Positions 40,885 through 49,357 of a stretch of DNA of 64,000 nt are shown here, one piece after another. The notes beneath the pieces were generated by a model. It was given only the letters and a program-made list of their open reading frames with translations. It was not told the DNA's origin and did not search any database. This DNA is from Ferrimonas futtsuensis DSM 18154 (GTDB lineage: Bacteria > Pseudomonadota > Gammaproteobacteria > Enterobacterales > Shewanellaceae), in NCBI RefSeq assembly GCF_000422645.1, contig NZ_KE383897.1:73753-137752 (forward strand), given 5' to 3'. Each line of letters begins with the position of its first letter. Within the stretch, counting starts at the first letter, position 1. Made by a program: the position numbers and the translations under genes.

Positions 40885-42795
40885 CTACAGTTTGAACTGA
40901 TTTATCAGCCGGTTCAATGTGTCTGATTGCTGAGCCATCGCTTCTCCTGCGGAAGCGGCGTTGTGGGTTCTCTGGCTGGTTTCCGACACGATGTCGTTGA
41001 TGGTGTTTACGTTCTTATTGATCTCATTGGACACCGCCGATTGCTCGCTGGCAGCACTGGCGATCTGCATGTTCATCTCGGTAATGCTGTTGACCGCTTC
41101 GCTGATCTGTCCCAGAGCCCGATCGGCACTGCTGGCCAGGGCGACACACTGTTCAGAGGTGTTGCGGCTGTCGTCCATGACCGACACGGCCCTGGCGGAC
41201 TGACCCTGCAACTGCTCGATCATCTGCTGGATCTCCTGGGTCGACGCCTGGGTGCGACTGGCCAGGGTGCGTACCTCATCGGCCACAACCGCAAAGCCCC
41301 GCCCCTGATCCCCAGCCCGGGCCGCTTCAATGGCGGCGTTCAAGGCCAGCAGGTTGGTCTGTTCTGCTATGTTGCGTATCACCTCCAGTACCCCGTCTAT
41401 TCGACCTGTCTCCTGTTCGAGATCCTTGATTACGGTAACGGCACCGTCGATTTCCGAGGAGAGCCGATGGATGCTGTCGGACACCGAGGAGACCACCTCT
41501 TTGCCTCCTTCCGTAGCCTTATTGGCGTTTTGCGCAGAATCCGCGGCCAGGGTGGCATTCTGAGCCACCTCCTCTACGGTAGCGCTCATCTGGTTCATCG
41601 CCGTGGCCGCCTGCTCCGTCTCCTGCAGCTGTTTGCTCATGCCGAGCTGGCTCTCACTGGTGATGGACGCCAGCTCCTGAGCGGAGCTGTCCAGCTGGCC
41701 CGCAACACCGGTGACCTCACTGATGGTGTTGTGGACCTTGGCGGCAAAGCGGTTGAAGGCGCGGGCCAGATCAGCCAGTTCGTCGTGGCCCTTGTCATCG
41801 AGCCTCAGAGTGAGATCGCCATCCCCGTCGGCGATGTTGGCCATGGTGGCGGTAGTGGCTTCGATGGGCTGGGTGATGCCTCGGCCGATGAACCAGGCAA
41901 CCGCGATGCCGATGGCCAATGCCGCCAGCCCTGACAGGAGTATGGTGTTCCGCATCTGGGTCATCATCGCCAGGTTTTCGCTGCGATCCATCACCACCTC
42001 AAGCACACCCATGGGCTTGCCGGAGTAATCATTGATGTTGTGCAGGTAGACAGCCACGGGTTGGCCATTGAGATCGGTTTGAACCACCTGAGGCTGGCCG
42101 TCGAAGGCCAGCGCCAGTTGAGCGTCTGCGCCCAGGCGCAGATCGCCAAGAGTCGAACCAAAAGGCTTCCAGGCATCGCCATCCGGCAGGTGCAGGGCGA
42201 TCTCGACCCCGTGGGTCTGTTTAAAGCGGTCGAAGAAGGCCTGGCCGAACGAGAGTCCGAACTCTACGGAGCCCTGGTGCTGGCCCTGGTGGGACACGGG
42301 CACCACGCCGCGGATGCCAATTCCGGCGACCCCTCGCTCCAGACCCATGACAGGTTGTTTCCTGGCATTGGTTTCTACCACGGTATGGCGAAAGGAGGAG
42401 AGATCATCGCCAAACTTGGCGGGCTTGTGTACCCGCAGGAAGGAGGTGGCCGGCGGGTTATGGAACTGGAACTGGCGGGCGCCGTACTGCTGTTTCATCA
42501 CTTTGAAGATGGGCAGGGTGGTCTCGGCCAGAGTCTGCCTGTCCTGCTCGGCAAAGGCTTGTTGAAACTGCGGCGTCAGCGACACCACGGTAGCCAGCGC
42601 CTGGGCCAGGCGTCCGGAAGCATTGAGCTCGGTAGTGGCGGTTTCGTTGAGCTCCTCAAGCTGCCTGAGCTCGGCAGAGTCTATGGCCTGGGAGAATTGG
42701 ACGATGATTAGCGGGAGGATAAAGGCCATCAACAGCGAGACCAGCAGGCTGATGCCGATGATGATGCGATTTTTGATGTTGGGCTTTCTTAACAT
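40885..42795 (-). CDS. Methyl-accepting chemotaxis protein with Cache-type sensor
   Basis: 636 residues; CGGAG six bases before the ATG. TM1 at about 12-32 ([18 protein letters not shown]), a 240-residue periplasmic sensor of Cache type ([21 protein letters not shown]), TM2 at about 280-305, HAMP ([21 protein letters not shown]), and a C-terminal signalling hairpin with the strictly conserved tip [20 protein letters not shown] (about residues 468-487). Methylation-helix Q/E pairs are present. No C-terminal CheR-binding pentapeptide. Ligand unknown; it reports to CheA/CheW. Confidence 0.93.
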   Translation of the reverse strand: MLRKPNIKNRIIIGISLLVSLLMAFILPLIIVQFSQAIDSAELRQLEELNETATTELNASGRLAQALATVVSLTPQFQQAFAEQDRQTLAETTLPIFKVMKQQYGARQFQFHNPPATSFLRVHKPAKFGDDLSSFRHTVVETNARKQPVMGLERGVAGIGIRGVVPVSHQGQHQGSVEFGLSFGQAFFDRFKQTHGVEIALHLPDGDAWKPFGSTLGDLRLGADAQLALAFDGQPQVVQTDLNGQPVAVYLHNINDYSGKPMGVLEVVMDRSENLAMMTQMRNTILLSGLAALAIGIAVAWFIGRGITQPIEATTATMANIADGDGDLTLRLDDKGHDELADLARAFNRFAAKVHNTISEVTGVAGQLDSSAQELASITSESQLGMSKQLQETEQAATAMNQMSATVEEVAQNATLAADSAQNANKATEGGKEVVSSVSDSIHRLSSEIDGAVTVIKDLEQETGRIDGVLEVIRNIAEQTNLLALNAAIEAARAGDQGRGFAVVADEVRTLASRTQASTQEIQQMIEQLQGQSARAVSVMDDSRNTSEQCVALASSADRALGQISEAVNSITEMNMQIASAASEQSAVSNEINKNVNTINDIVSETSQRTHNAASAGEAMAQQSDTLNRLINQFKL

Positions 42796-43144
42796 GAACG
42801 ACTCCGACAGACCTGCAGGCGTGGCAGCGCTTTCAGGGACTCAGGGTTAGCTTCTATTTATGGCTCCAGATTAGCGAGATACGGTGACTGGGGTTTGAGA
42901 GCAACAGCATGTTTCCTTAAAGTTTTTAATTGGTTTATTCAAAGTGGGATCCCTGGCCAAAATCCAATGGGACGGGAGCAGATTCTCTTCTCAGAAGGGG
43001 GCTTGAATGATACTTGGCGACGTCGGGGCTGGGCTTCGGCAAACTGATTGATTCAGAAGTTATTTGATTGGAAATTGTGCAAGGTCCGAGGGTCACATAC
43101 ACTGAGGTCAGGTGTGATGATCATTTGCCATGAAAGGAGTTCAG
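42796..43144. other. Divergent intergenic region, MCP / YciI
   Basis: About 350 bases without a gene. AT-rich around 42905-42945, which would suit promoters, but no clear sigma-28 or sigma-70 pair could be fixed by eye. Confidence 0.4.
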
Positions 43145-43456
43145 ATGAATCAGTTTTTATATAAGCTTCGACCACTTAGGCCGGAGATGTTAAGTCAGGG
43201 GCCAACCCCTCAGGAGGCCAGTGCCGTGGAGGCCCATTTCGCCTATCTCAGCCGGCTCAAGGATGAGGGGAAAGTGGCAATGGCCGGGCGCACCCTGACT
43301 GAAGACCAGCACACCTTTGGCCTGGTGATCGTGTTGGCTGAGACTCAGGAGGAAGCCCAGAAACTGATGGAGTTCGACCCTGCCGTTTCAGAAGGGGTGA
43401 TGGGGGCCGAACTCTTCCCGTTCCGTGTTGCCTTGTGGGGCGACGATCCTCGTTAG
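43145..43456 (+). CDS. YciI-family protein
   Basis: 103 residues from ATG 43145, which has AAAGGAG six bases upstream; that site overlaps an earlier in-frame ATG at 43130. Small dimeric alpha/beta barrel: FLYKLRPLRPEML, HFAYLSRLKDEGKVAMAGRT (about 33-52), and FDPAVSEGVMGAELFPFRVAL. The conserved Asp and His of the YciI fold are at H33 and in FDPA. The family is linked with stress and small-molecule binding, without a firm reaction. Its end is 11 bases from that of azlD. Confidence 0.85.
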   Translation: MNQFLYKLRPLRPEMLSQGPTPQEASAVEAHFAYLSRLKDEGKVAMAGRTLTEDQHTFGLVIVLAETQEEAQKLMEFDPAVSEGVMGAELFPFRVALWGDDPR

Positions 43457-43467
43457 TGTTACCGTAA

Positions 43468-43773
43468 TTAACCGGGCCAGAGCAGAAACAGTCCCATGCC
43501 TGTGGCGATGGCCACCAGGGCATTGGCGCCAAGCCTGGTGAGTACCGCAACCAGTAAGCCACAAACCAGATAGGGGTCGTGCCAGTGAAGGTCGATGCTC
43601 TGATCCCTGATGAAGATCAGCGGGGCGGCGAGGGCGCTCAATACTGCCGGGGCGCTATAGCTGAGCAGATGCTGGCTGCGTCGTCCCAGGCGTACGGGCA
43701 GTTTGGGCTCCAAAAACAGATAGCGGCTGGCAAATACCAGCACGGCACAAGAGAGAAGAGTTAACCAGATCAC
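43468..43773 (-). CDS. azlD: AzlD-type branched-chain amino acid exporter subunit
   Basis: 101 residues; GTG start at 43773 overlapping the azlC stop (GTGA). Three or four helices: WLTLLSCAVLVFASRYLFL, SAPAVLSALAAPLIF and AVLTRLGANALVAIATGMG, the AzlD/YgaH pattern. With AzlC it forms an efflux system for branched-chain amino acids or azaleucine. Coupled translation with azlC and the upstream AraC regulator support the pair. Confidence 0.88.
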   Translation of the reverse strand: MIWLTLLSCAVLVFASRYLFLEPKLPVRLGRRSQHLLSYSAPAVLSALAAPLIFIRDQSIDLHWHDPYLVCGLLVAVLTRLGANALVAIATGMGLFLLWPG

Positions 43774-44501
43774 CCCTTGTCCTCCATCAGAGTTTCCCCG
43801 GTAAGATTGGCAAATACAGCGCCAGCCACCATGCCTGACAGCGAGGCGATCAGCAGCCCCATGGGCCAAGCCAATGCTTCCGCCAGTACCGCCAGGGGCA
43901 TGGCCACCAAAACGCAGATCCAGTGAGATCGACGCCTGAGACCGGGCGTCACCAGAGCTATGAAGATGGCGGCGATGGCGAAATCCAGCCCCGAGGTATC
44001 GAATGAGTGAAGCTGCTGGCTCAGCAGCACCCCGGCCAGGGTAGCCAGGTTCCAGCCGAGATAAAAACTCAGCCCACCACCGAGCATGTACCAGGGGCTC
44101 TCCGCCTCCTCCTTGCCTGGATGAGCGATGGCGAACAGCTCATCGGTTAGCAGAAATCCCAGAGTCAGCCGCCACTTCAGCGACAAGACACTCACCTTGC
44201 GTCTCATGGTCATGGAGTAGAGCAGGTGCCTGGAGGTGATGAGGGCGGTGGTGGCCAGGATGGCGCCGACTCCGGCACCGGTTTTCAGCAGGCCGATGAT
44301 CGCAATCTGCGCCGCCCCGGCAAAAATGATTGCCGACAGCCCCTGGCTCTGAAGCGGGCTGAGGCCGGCATCCATGGCCAGAGATCCCACCAGCAGACCC
44401 CAGGGCAGCACCGCCAGGGTAAGCGGGCTCATGGCCAGAGCGCCTTTCAAGAGTTGCGATCGGCGACGGACCTGCCGATAGGCTTGGGGCTGTTGCGACA
44501 T
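43770..44501 (-). CDS. azlC: AzlC-type branched-chain amino acid exporter subunit
   Basis: 243 residues from ATG 44501 (AGGA eight bases upstream); longer in-frame starts run into the AraC gene. Motifs: LPWGLLVGSLAMDAGLSPLQ, SAIIFAGAAQIAIIGLL, SRHLLYSMTM and LLTDELFAI, all AzlC/YgaZ hallmarks. About seven helices. It is the large subunit of the exporter; AzlD overlaps its end. Confidence 0.9.
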   Translation of the reverse strand: MSQQPQAYRQVRRRSQLLKGALAMSPLTLAVLPWGLLVGSLAMDAGLSPLQSQGLSAIIFAGAAQIAIIGLLKTGAGVGAILATTALITSRHLLYSMTMRRKVSVLSLKWRLTLGFLLTDELFAIAHPGKEEAESPWYMLGGGLSFYLGWNLATLAGVLLSQQLHSFDTSGLDFAIAAIFIALVTPGLRRRSHWICVLVAMPLAVLAEALAWPMGLLIASLSGMVAGAVFANLTGETLMEDKG

Positions 44502-44518
44502 GCATCGGTTCCTGTGGT

Positions 44519-45352
44519 TCAGATTCGGGGATTCTGGCTGTTGCCAGACCATGAGCGGGCATAAACTCCGGGCGGGACGCCCACCACTCGCTTGAAGTGA
44601 CGGCTGAAGTGGCTCTGGTCGTAGAAACCGCAATCCAGCCCTGCCTTCAGTGGCGTCAGTCCCATGCGGATCAACCCGGTGGCCATACGGATCCTGGCCT
44701 GTAACTGGTAGGCGTGGGGCGGAAGGCCAAACTCTTTGCGAAACTGCCTGAGCAGGTGGAAGGGGCTCAGGCCTGCCACTGTGGCCAGGCGTTCCAGGTC
44801 CACATCCTCGGCACAGTGGGCATCCAGGTACTCCTTGGCCAACAGCAGTTGAGGCCTTGGACTCCGCTGTTCGGCCACCCTCTGACGGCCATGGCGGCTC
44901 ATCAGTTGGACCATCACTGAATAGAGCAGGGATTGCCTGAGCAGGGCGCTGGACTCAGATTTGAAGGCATCGAAGGTCAGCTTGAGCTGCCCGGCCAGGG
45001 TGGGGTCCCGCACCACGGGTTCGCAGAAGTAGGGCGCGCCCGGATAGCCAAGTTCTTTGCTCAATGCTTCAAACTGCTCGGGGGTGGGGTACATGGCCTG
45101 ATAGGACCAGCCTCCCTCGGTGGCGGCGCAACCATTGTGCACCTCATCGGCGTTCACCAGGATGATGGTATGAGTGGGCGCCACATGATTGCCGCCACTG
45201 CGAAAAAAACGTTGGGCGCCGGTTTCGATGATGCCAACGGTATAGCCTTCATGGGTATGACGGGAGAAGTTCTGCTTGTGGTAACGAGCATGCAGCAGTT
45301 CCAGACCTCCCAGGTCCGGACAGTGTCGATACTCTGCCTGCTCTTTGCTCAT
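44519..45352 (-). CDS. AraC-family transcriptional regulator
   Basis: 277 residues from ATG 45352 (a GTG 12 bases upstream is possible). N-terminal cupin-like sensing domain (RHTHEGYTVGIIETGAQRFF, about 30-49) and a C-terminal double helix-turn-helix (LERLATVAGLSPFHLLRQFR and AGLDCGFYDQSHFSRHFKR). This type commonly precedes azlCD and responds to amino acids or drugs. It reads in the same direction, 17 bases before azlC, and probably controls its own operon. Confidence 0.9.
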   Translation of the reverse strand: MSKEQAEYRHCPDLGGLELLHARYHKQNFSRHTHEGYTVGIIETGAQRFFRSGGNHVAPTHTIILVNADEVHNGCAATEGGWSYQAMYPTPEQFEALSKELGYPGAPYFCEPVVRDPTLAGQLKLTFDAFKSESSALLRQSLLYSVMVQLMSRHGRQRVAEQRSPRPQLLLAKEYLDAHCAEDVDLERLATVAGLSPFHLLRQFRKEFGLPPHAYQLQARIRMATGLIRMGLTPLKAGLDCGFYDQSHFSRHFKRVVGVPPGVYARSWSGNSQNPRI

Positions 45353-45565
45353 TGCTTGTCTCACTGATGACGGCCAACCAGTGTAACCGAGATGGTGATG
45401 ATGGCTTGTACAAAATTGCCGTTGTCTCTCGGGGCTGTCCCATACAGCGAAGACTGGGTTCAGTGACCTCGGCGCGGCTCGGTGAGCCAGACTGCGATGG
45501 TTACAGAGAGCATGGTCGTAGTAGGATATCGGCGAGAATCAACCCTATTGGGAGCCGGTGAGCTC

Positions 45566-45781
45566 ATGAAACAGTCCCTAGTCCATGTTGCCCTGGTGGT
45601 GCGTGATTACGATGAAGCCCTGGAGTTTTACGTCGGTAAGCTCAACTTCGAACTCATCGAGGACAGCTATCAGCCCGAGCAGGAGTACGGCATGGTGGCG
45701 GTGTTCGAAGATCTCTACGGTAACCGGTGGGATCTGCTCCAGCTCAATGACGATCACCCCATGGCCCTCCGCCAAGGCTAA
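45566..45781 (+). pseudogene. VOC-family gene with internal in-frame deletion
   Basis: 71 codons from ATG 45566. The first 39 residues (MKQSLVHVALVVRDYDEALE, then ELIEDSYQPEQ) are the N-terminal third of a glyoxalase-like VOC protein normally about 125-130 residues; the last 32 (EYGMVAVFEDLYGNRWDLLQL) are its final strand. The middle, about 55-60 residues including metal-ligand positions, is missing without a frameshift. A truncated product cannot fold as a complete VOC module. Confidence 0.65.
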
Positions 45782-45796
45782 CCGGACAAAAAAGGC

Positions 45797-46330
45797 CTAC
45801 AGACTCTTTTTTGTCTCCTCAATCAGCCGTTGCCATTGAGGGTACGCCATAAAGCTCTTGCTCAAGTTGCCCCAGGGCGCCATTGCCTCACCTTGCAGAG
45901 CCAGGCTGTCTTCGGCTCCTGTGTGCAGCAGGTAGAGATAGTAGAAGGCTGAGGCGCGATAGTTTGCGGCGCAGTGGATCAGTACATCTTTGTCCTCGTT
46001 GGCATCCATCACCTTTAGGAATTGCTGGACATCCTTCACGGTCGGCTGCTTCCAGTCCACACCGATGTGGGCGTACTCCATGCCCGCCTCGGTCACCAGC
46101 TTGCCCTCATTCTCCAGACCCGTTGGATTTCCCGCAGGGATCAGATTGATCACCAGATCCACTCCGGCTTGCTTCAGAGCTGGAAACTGCTGCGGAAGGG
46201 GCAGGCCTGAGGTGATCACCCGTTCAGAGGGAAATTGGACCGCTTTGACCTCTGCCAGTGCCTCGGGCTGGATGGCGGCGTGTGCCCCGGCGGATGCCAG
46301 CAGAGTGCCCAGGACTACTTTTTTGATCAT
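45797..46330 (-). CDS. Exported tyrosine-phosphatase-like protein
   Basis: 177 residues from ATG 46330, with GGAGG eight bases upstream. Signal peptide 1-19 (VVLGTLLASAGAHAA). The mature domain follows the DSP/beta-lactamase-hydrolase-like pattern: RVITSGLPLPQQFPALKQAG, DLVINLIPAG and IGVDWKQPTVKDVQQFL. The active-site loop reads VLIHCAANYRASAF, i.e. Cys and Arg separated by four residues, one fewer than the HCX5R of classical phosphatases; this variant is typical of a bacterial subfamily. Periplasmic substrate unknown. Confidence 0.75.
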   Translation of the reverse strand: MIKKVVLGTLLASAGAHAAIQPEALAEVKAVQFPSERVITSGLPLPQQFPALKQAGVDLVINLIPAGNPTGLENEGKLVTEAGMEYAHIGVDWKQPTVKDVQQFLKVMDANEDKDVLIHCAANYRASAFYYLYLLHTGAEDSLALQGEAMAPWGNLSKSFMAYPQWQRLIEETKKSL

Positions 46331-46757
46331 CTGTTTATCCTCCAGAGTGTTAATCACAACTTACCTCAGTCCTTTAAGCCGGCAATGGGGAAAGTGTCAG
46401 CATCTGTTAAAGGCCGCAGGACTCAGATCACGCCCCGGCGTTTCTCCTTGGCACAATACGTGCGAAAGAGCGCTTCGACTTGGGGCCACGTCTATCTGCG
46501 TCGAAGCAGGGGAGGGTATCGGTCAGGGCATGGTGATAACCGCAACCATCCTAAGGATTATCCGAGTTGCTGCTTGTCTGCAGGTGATTAATTTACAGCC
46601 ACTTTCCTCTGCGGAGTAGGGGATAAAGCCGGTGGATGCTGGTGTATTCCAAATAGGCTATCAACCCATAGAAATAAATCATAATGCACCGTTCTGGCCT
46701 GGGAAAAGGGCTGTGTTAGTCTGCTGTTATATCGATGTTTGTTCAGTGAAAGTGCCG
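46331..46757. other. Intergenic region, no supported gene
   Basis: About 430 bases. AT-rich from 46640 to 46720 (ATAGAAATAAATCATAATG), probably the promoter of the SMI1-like gene. No RNA or repeat recognised. Confidence 0.4.
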
Positions 46758-47324
46758 ATGAAGCTGTTTACCGATGACCGCAAGCTGTCCATTCTCCACA
46801 AGGGTGAGGACCTGGTGCCTCCGGGGTCCATGTTGAGCCAGATAGCCTTTGCTCCCATGCGAGAGCCGTTGGACAGAGAGGTGGTGGCCTATTTGGAAGC
46901 GACTATGGGAATTCGCTTTCCTTTGTTGATACTGGATTTTCTGGAGCAGTGTGGTGGCTATGAAGCCAGCACCAAATATGTCTATCCCAGTGCGCTGGGT
47001 AAGGCGTTCAAACCGGTCGGCATCGAATTGCGTTGCCCGGACCGTCATTGTTTCTTTGATCTGTCCTGCTTTCAGCAGCCGGATCTGAACCCGTTCGCCA
47101 CTCTGGCAGCCTGTCTTCCTGCCGACTTTGTTCAGGACCATGAGCTGCTTCTGCGCAAGATGATTCCCCTGGCCTGGGACAACGGGTTCCTGCTGTGTCT
47201 GGATTTCAGCCGCAACCCCTGCGAGCCGGCCATCGCCTTTGTGGATCCCAAGGCTCCGGTGATTCACCCTATGTTCCTCGATTTTATCGATTTCGTGCTC
47301 AGAATCGGTTATCTCGAACACTGA
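46758..47324 (+). CDS. SMI1/KNR4 (SUKH)-like protein
   Basis: 188 residues from ATG 46758; GTG codons six and nine bases earlier are alternatives and the ribosome site is weak. FPLLILDFLEQCGGYEAS, LIPLAWDNGFLLCLDF-like KMIPLAWDNGFLLCLDFSR and EPAIAFVDPKAPVIHP fit the SUKH fold (a small acidic residue pair after PLAWDNG). SUKH proteins often are immunity partners of polymorphic toxins, but no toxin gene is adjacent here, so it could be a stray immunity gene or a housekeeping member. Confidence 0.7.
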   Translation: MKLFTDDRKLSILHKGEDLVPPGSMLSQIAFAPMREPLDREVVAYLEATMGIRFPLLILDFLEQCGGYEASTKYVYPSALGKAFKPVGIELRCPDRHCFFDLSCFQQPDLNPFATLAACLPADFVQDHELLLRKMIPLAWDNGFLLCLDFSRNPCEPAIAFVDPKAPVIHPMFLDFIDFVLRIGYLEH

Positions 47325-47336
47325 GATTGAAACGTG

Positions 47337-47363
47337 AACAAGCCCGGCACTGCCGGGCTTGTT
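47337..47363. terminator. Bidirectional terminator
   Basis: AACAAGCCCGGC, ACT, GCCGGGCTTGTT: a perfect 12-pair stem with T/A ends, between the convergent SMI1-like and lemA-like genes. Confidence 0.88.
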
Positions 47364-47382
47364 TGATCCACTGTTGCCAAGG

Positions 47383-47748
47383 TTACAGGTTGGGCTTGTA
47401 GTCAAAGCCCGCCTGGGCCTGCGCATCGGTGAAGCTGTTGATGGGCTGCTTGCGGTTCAGCATGGCGTTTATCAGGGAGCCGGGGAACATCTGGATGCCG
47501 TTGTTGAACTCTTCCACGTTACGGTTGAAGATGCGGATGGCGGCGCCAACCTGCTCCTGCTGCTCGGAGATCTCCGCCATCACCTTGAGGTAGGTGTCGG
47601 AGGCTTTCAGGATCCGGATAGGCTTCCACGGCCACCCTCAGACCCTGCAGAAGCCCTGCGGTGTGCTTCTCTGCCTGTGCCAGTTTGGCCGCATCCACTC
47701 CCCCCTGACCCAGCTCGTTGATGGCCGTCACCCGTTTGTTGTGGCTCA
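47383..47748 (-). pseudogene. lemA-like gene, N-terminally truncated and frameshifted
   Basis: Reading leftward from ATG 47748 the frame gives MSHNKRVTAINELGQGGVD ... LLQGLRVAVEAYPD, then is lost. The following LemA sequence (LKASDTYLKVMAEISEQQEQ, FNRNVEEFNNGIQMFPGSL) is in the next frame. One extra G/C pair at 47610-47611 (GGATCC where GGATC would keep frame) explains it. The usual LemA N terminus with membrane anchor and RxDLIPNLV segment is also missing, so this is a double-damaged copy; the indel alone could be a sequencing error. Confidence 0.75.
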
Positions 47749-48018
47749 TGAAACTCCTTTCAACGTGCTTCGGAGTGGGGTGGGACGGTTTAACGCTTTG
47801 AGGAGGCGACAATAATACCTAAAAACTACTGTAACTAAACAAGAAATGTAAATACCACTCAGCCGGAAATTCAAAACCGGGCGTTCGCCTTGATTGGTGC
47901 CGAAAATCCCGGCAGTTGAGTAAAATGGGTGAAGTGGTCTGATGAAATCGGTCCCGCTGATGCAGTAGAGTGGTCCCCCACATACCTCCTTTGAACCCCA
48001 GGCAATAGGACACCCGTC

Positions 48019-48834
48019 ATGACATCCATCACCATCCGCGGCAATGAGTTGAGCTATCTGGACAAGGGCCAGGGCCCAGTGCTGCTGTTCGGCCACAGCT
48101 ACCTGTGGGACGCGGCCATGTGGGCCCCGCAGATAGAAGCCCTGAGTCAGCACTACCGCTGCATCGTACCGGACCTCTGGGGACACGGCGCGTCCGGTGC
48201 CATTCCTGCCGAGACGCGCAACCTCAAGGGCATCGCCGAAGATATGCTGGCACTGATGGATGCCCTGGAAGTGGAGCGTTTCTCCATCGTCGGGTTGTCC
48301 GTGGGGGGCATGTGGGCCACCGAGTTGGCGCAACTGGCGCCCAGCCGCATTCAGAGCCTGGTGCTGATGGACACCTTTGTGGGCCTGGAGCCGGAAGTGA
48401 CCCACAAGAAATACTTTGCCATGCTGGCGGCCATCGAAGAGACCCGTCAGGTGTCGGCGCCGCTGCTGGATCAGATTGTGCCGCTGTTCTTTGCAACTGA
48501 CGTGGCAGAGCGCCACCCGGAATTGGCACAAGGGTTCCGTGACAGTCTGGCGAATCTGCCGGAGTCCCGTATCGATGACATCGTTCGCATGGGCCGCATC
48601 ATCTTCGGTCGCCGGGATCAGGTGGACTATCTGGCCAAGCTGGCGCTGCCGGTACTGATCATGGTGGGCCAGGAGGACAGGGCACGCACCGTGCTGGAGA
48701 GCTATCTGATGCTGGATGAGATCATCGGTGCCCAGATGGTGGAGATCCCCAAGGCGGGTCACATCTCCACCCTGGAGAATCCGGAGTTTGTAAACCGACA
48801 CCTGTCGGCGTTTTTTGAGCGGGTGTATGGCTGA
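48019..48834 (+). CDS. Alpha/beta hydrolase
   Basis: 271 residues. Classic fold: GPVLLFGHSYLWDAAMW (oxyanion region), DLWGHGASG, nucleophile elbow GLSVGG (Ser at about residue 96), acid in VGQEDRAR, and base His in PKAGHISTLENPEFV (about 252). It resembles esterase or 3-oxoadipate enol-lactonase-like hydrolases; the substrate cannot be named. Monocistronic, with a hairpin GCCACCC/GGGTGGC at 48898-48915 downstream. Its own promoter would be in the 270 bases after the broken lemA. Confidence 0.88.
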   Translation: MTSITIRGNELSYLDKGQGPVLLFGHSYLWDAAMWAPQIEALSQHYRCIVPDLWGHGASGAIPAETRNLKGIAEDMLALMDALEVERFSIVGLSVGGMWATELAQLAPSRIQSLVLMDTFVGLEPEVTHKKYFAMLAAIEETRQVSAPLLDQIVPLFFATDVAERHPELAQGFRDSLANLPESRIDDIVRMGRIIFGRRDQVDYLAKLALPVLIMVGQEDRARTVLESYLMLDEIIGAQMVEIPKAGHISTLENPEFVNRHLSAFFERVYG

Positions 48835-48855
48835 GCATAAGCCATCTGTATACGG

Positions 48856-48915
48856 CTGCCTGCGCAGGCAGGTGTTCTATAAGCAATTCCTAATAAGGCC
48901 ACCCTGCGGGGTGGC
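48856..48915 (+). terminator. Palindrome and hairpin after the hydrolase
   Basis: CTGCCTGCGCAGGCAG (48856-48871) is a perfect 16-base palindrome and GCCACCC-TGCG-GGGTGGC (48898-48915) a second stem. Neither has a U-run; the second is the better terminator candidate. The gap 48835-49357 also contains the AraC remnant. Confidence 0.45.
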
Positions 48916-49124
48916 TAAACAGGTGAGGTGTGTCTCCGTCCTGGTTGATTGAGTCTTTACCCGTCAAACGATCATTTTATGGAATACCATTCAATGGCCG
49001 TTTGGGCGCCAGTAGCGGTCACCCAGTGTCTATGAAAATCGGGGCTATTCACATCCGCGATGGCGAGTCCATAAAAGCAAAGTGATAATGACCGTTGCTG
49101 TGGGTGTACCGTCTGGGCTGCTAA

Positions 49125-49235
49125 AGGGGGTCGGTGACTAACGTTGCACTGGATGCCGGTTTTGAAAGTCCGAGCGCATTCATTCAAGCATTTCGAACTG
49201 TAACCGGTAAAACGCCAAGTCACTTTCTTAGTTGA
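49125..49235 (+). pseudogene. C-terminal remnant of an AraC-family regulator
   Basis: In one frame, bases 49134-49235 read VTNVALDAGFESPSAFIQAF then RTVTGKTPSHFLS and a stop: the second helix-turn-helix end of an AraC regulator. A stop (TAA 49122) precedes it and nothing upstream continues the protein, so this is a fragment left by deletion or an insertion boundary. Confidence 0.65.
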
Positions 49236-49357
49236 GATGGAGGATCAATGTCACCCTTGTGCCTGAAGTCGCCGTCCTAAAGTTCTTTAAAGATGTCTCA
49301 GTTGGGCACTATGCTTACGCCAGTAATAAGACGGGCTAATTGCATAACATTAGAACA

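Noticed and set aside
46758-47324. SMI1/KNR4 gene as part of a toxin-immunity locus
   Set aside because: No toxin, Rhs or secretion gene is nearby on either side.
48972-49223. 83-codon frame on the minus strand
   Set aside because: It covers the AraC remnant in antisense; no domain recognised. A truncated gene end at 48972-49080 cannot be excluded but has no support.
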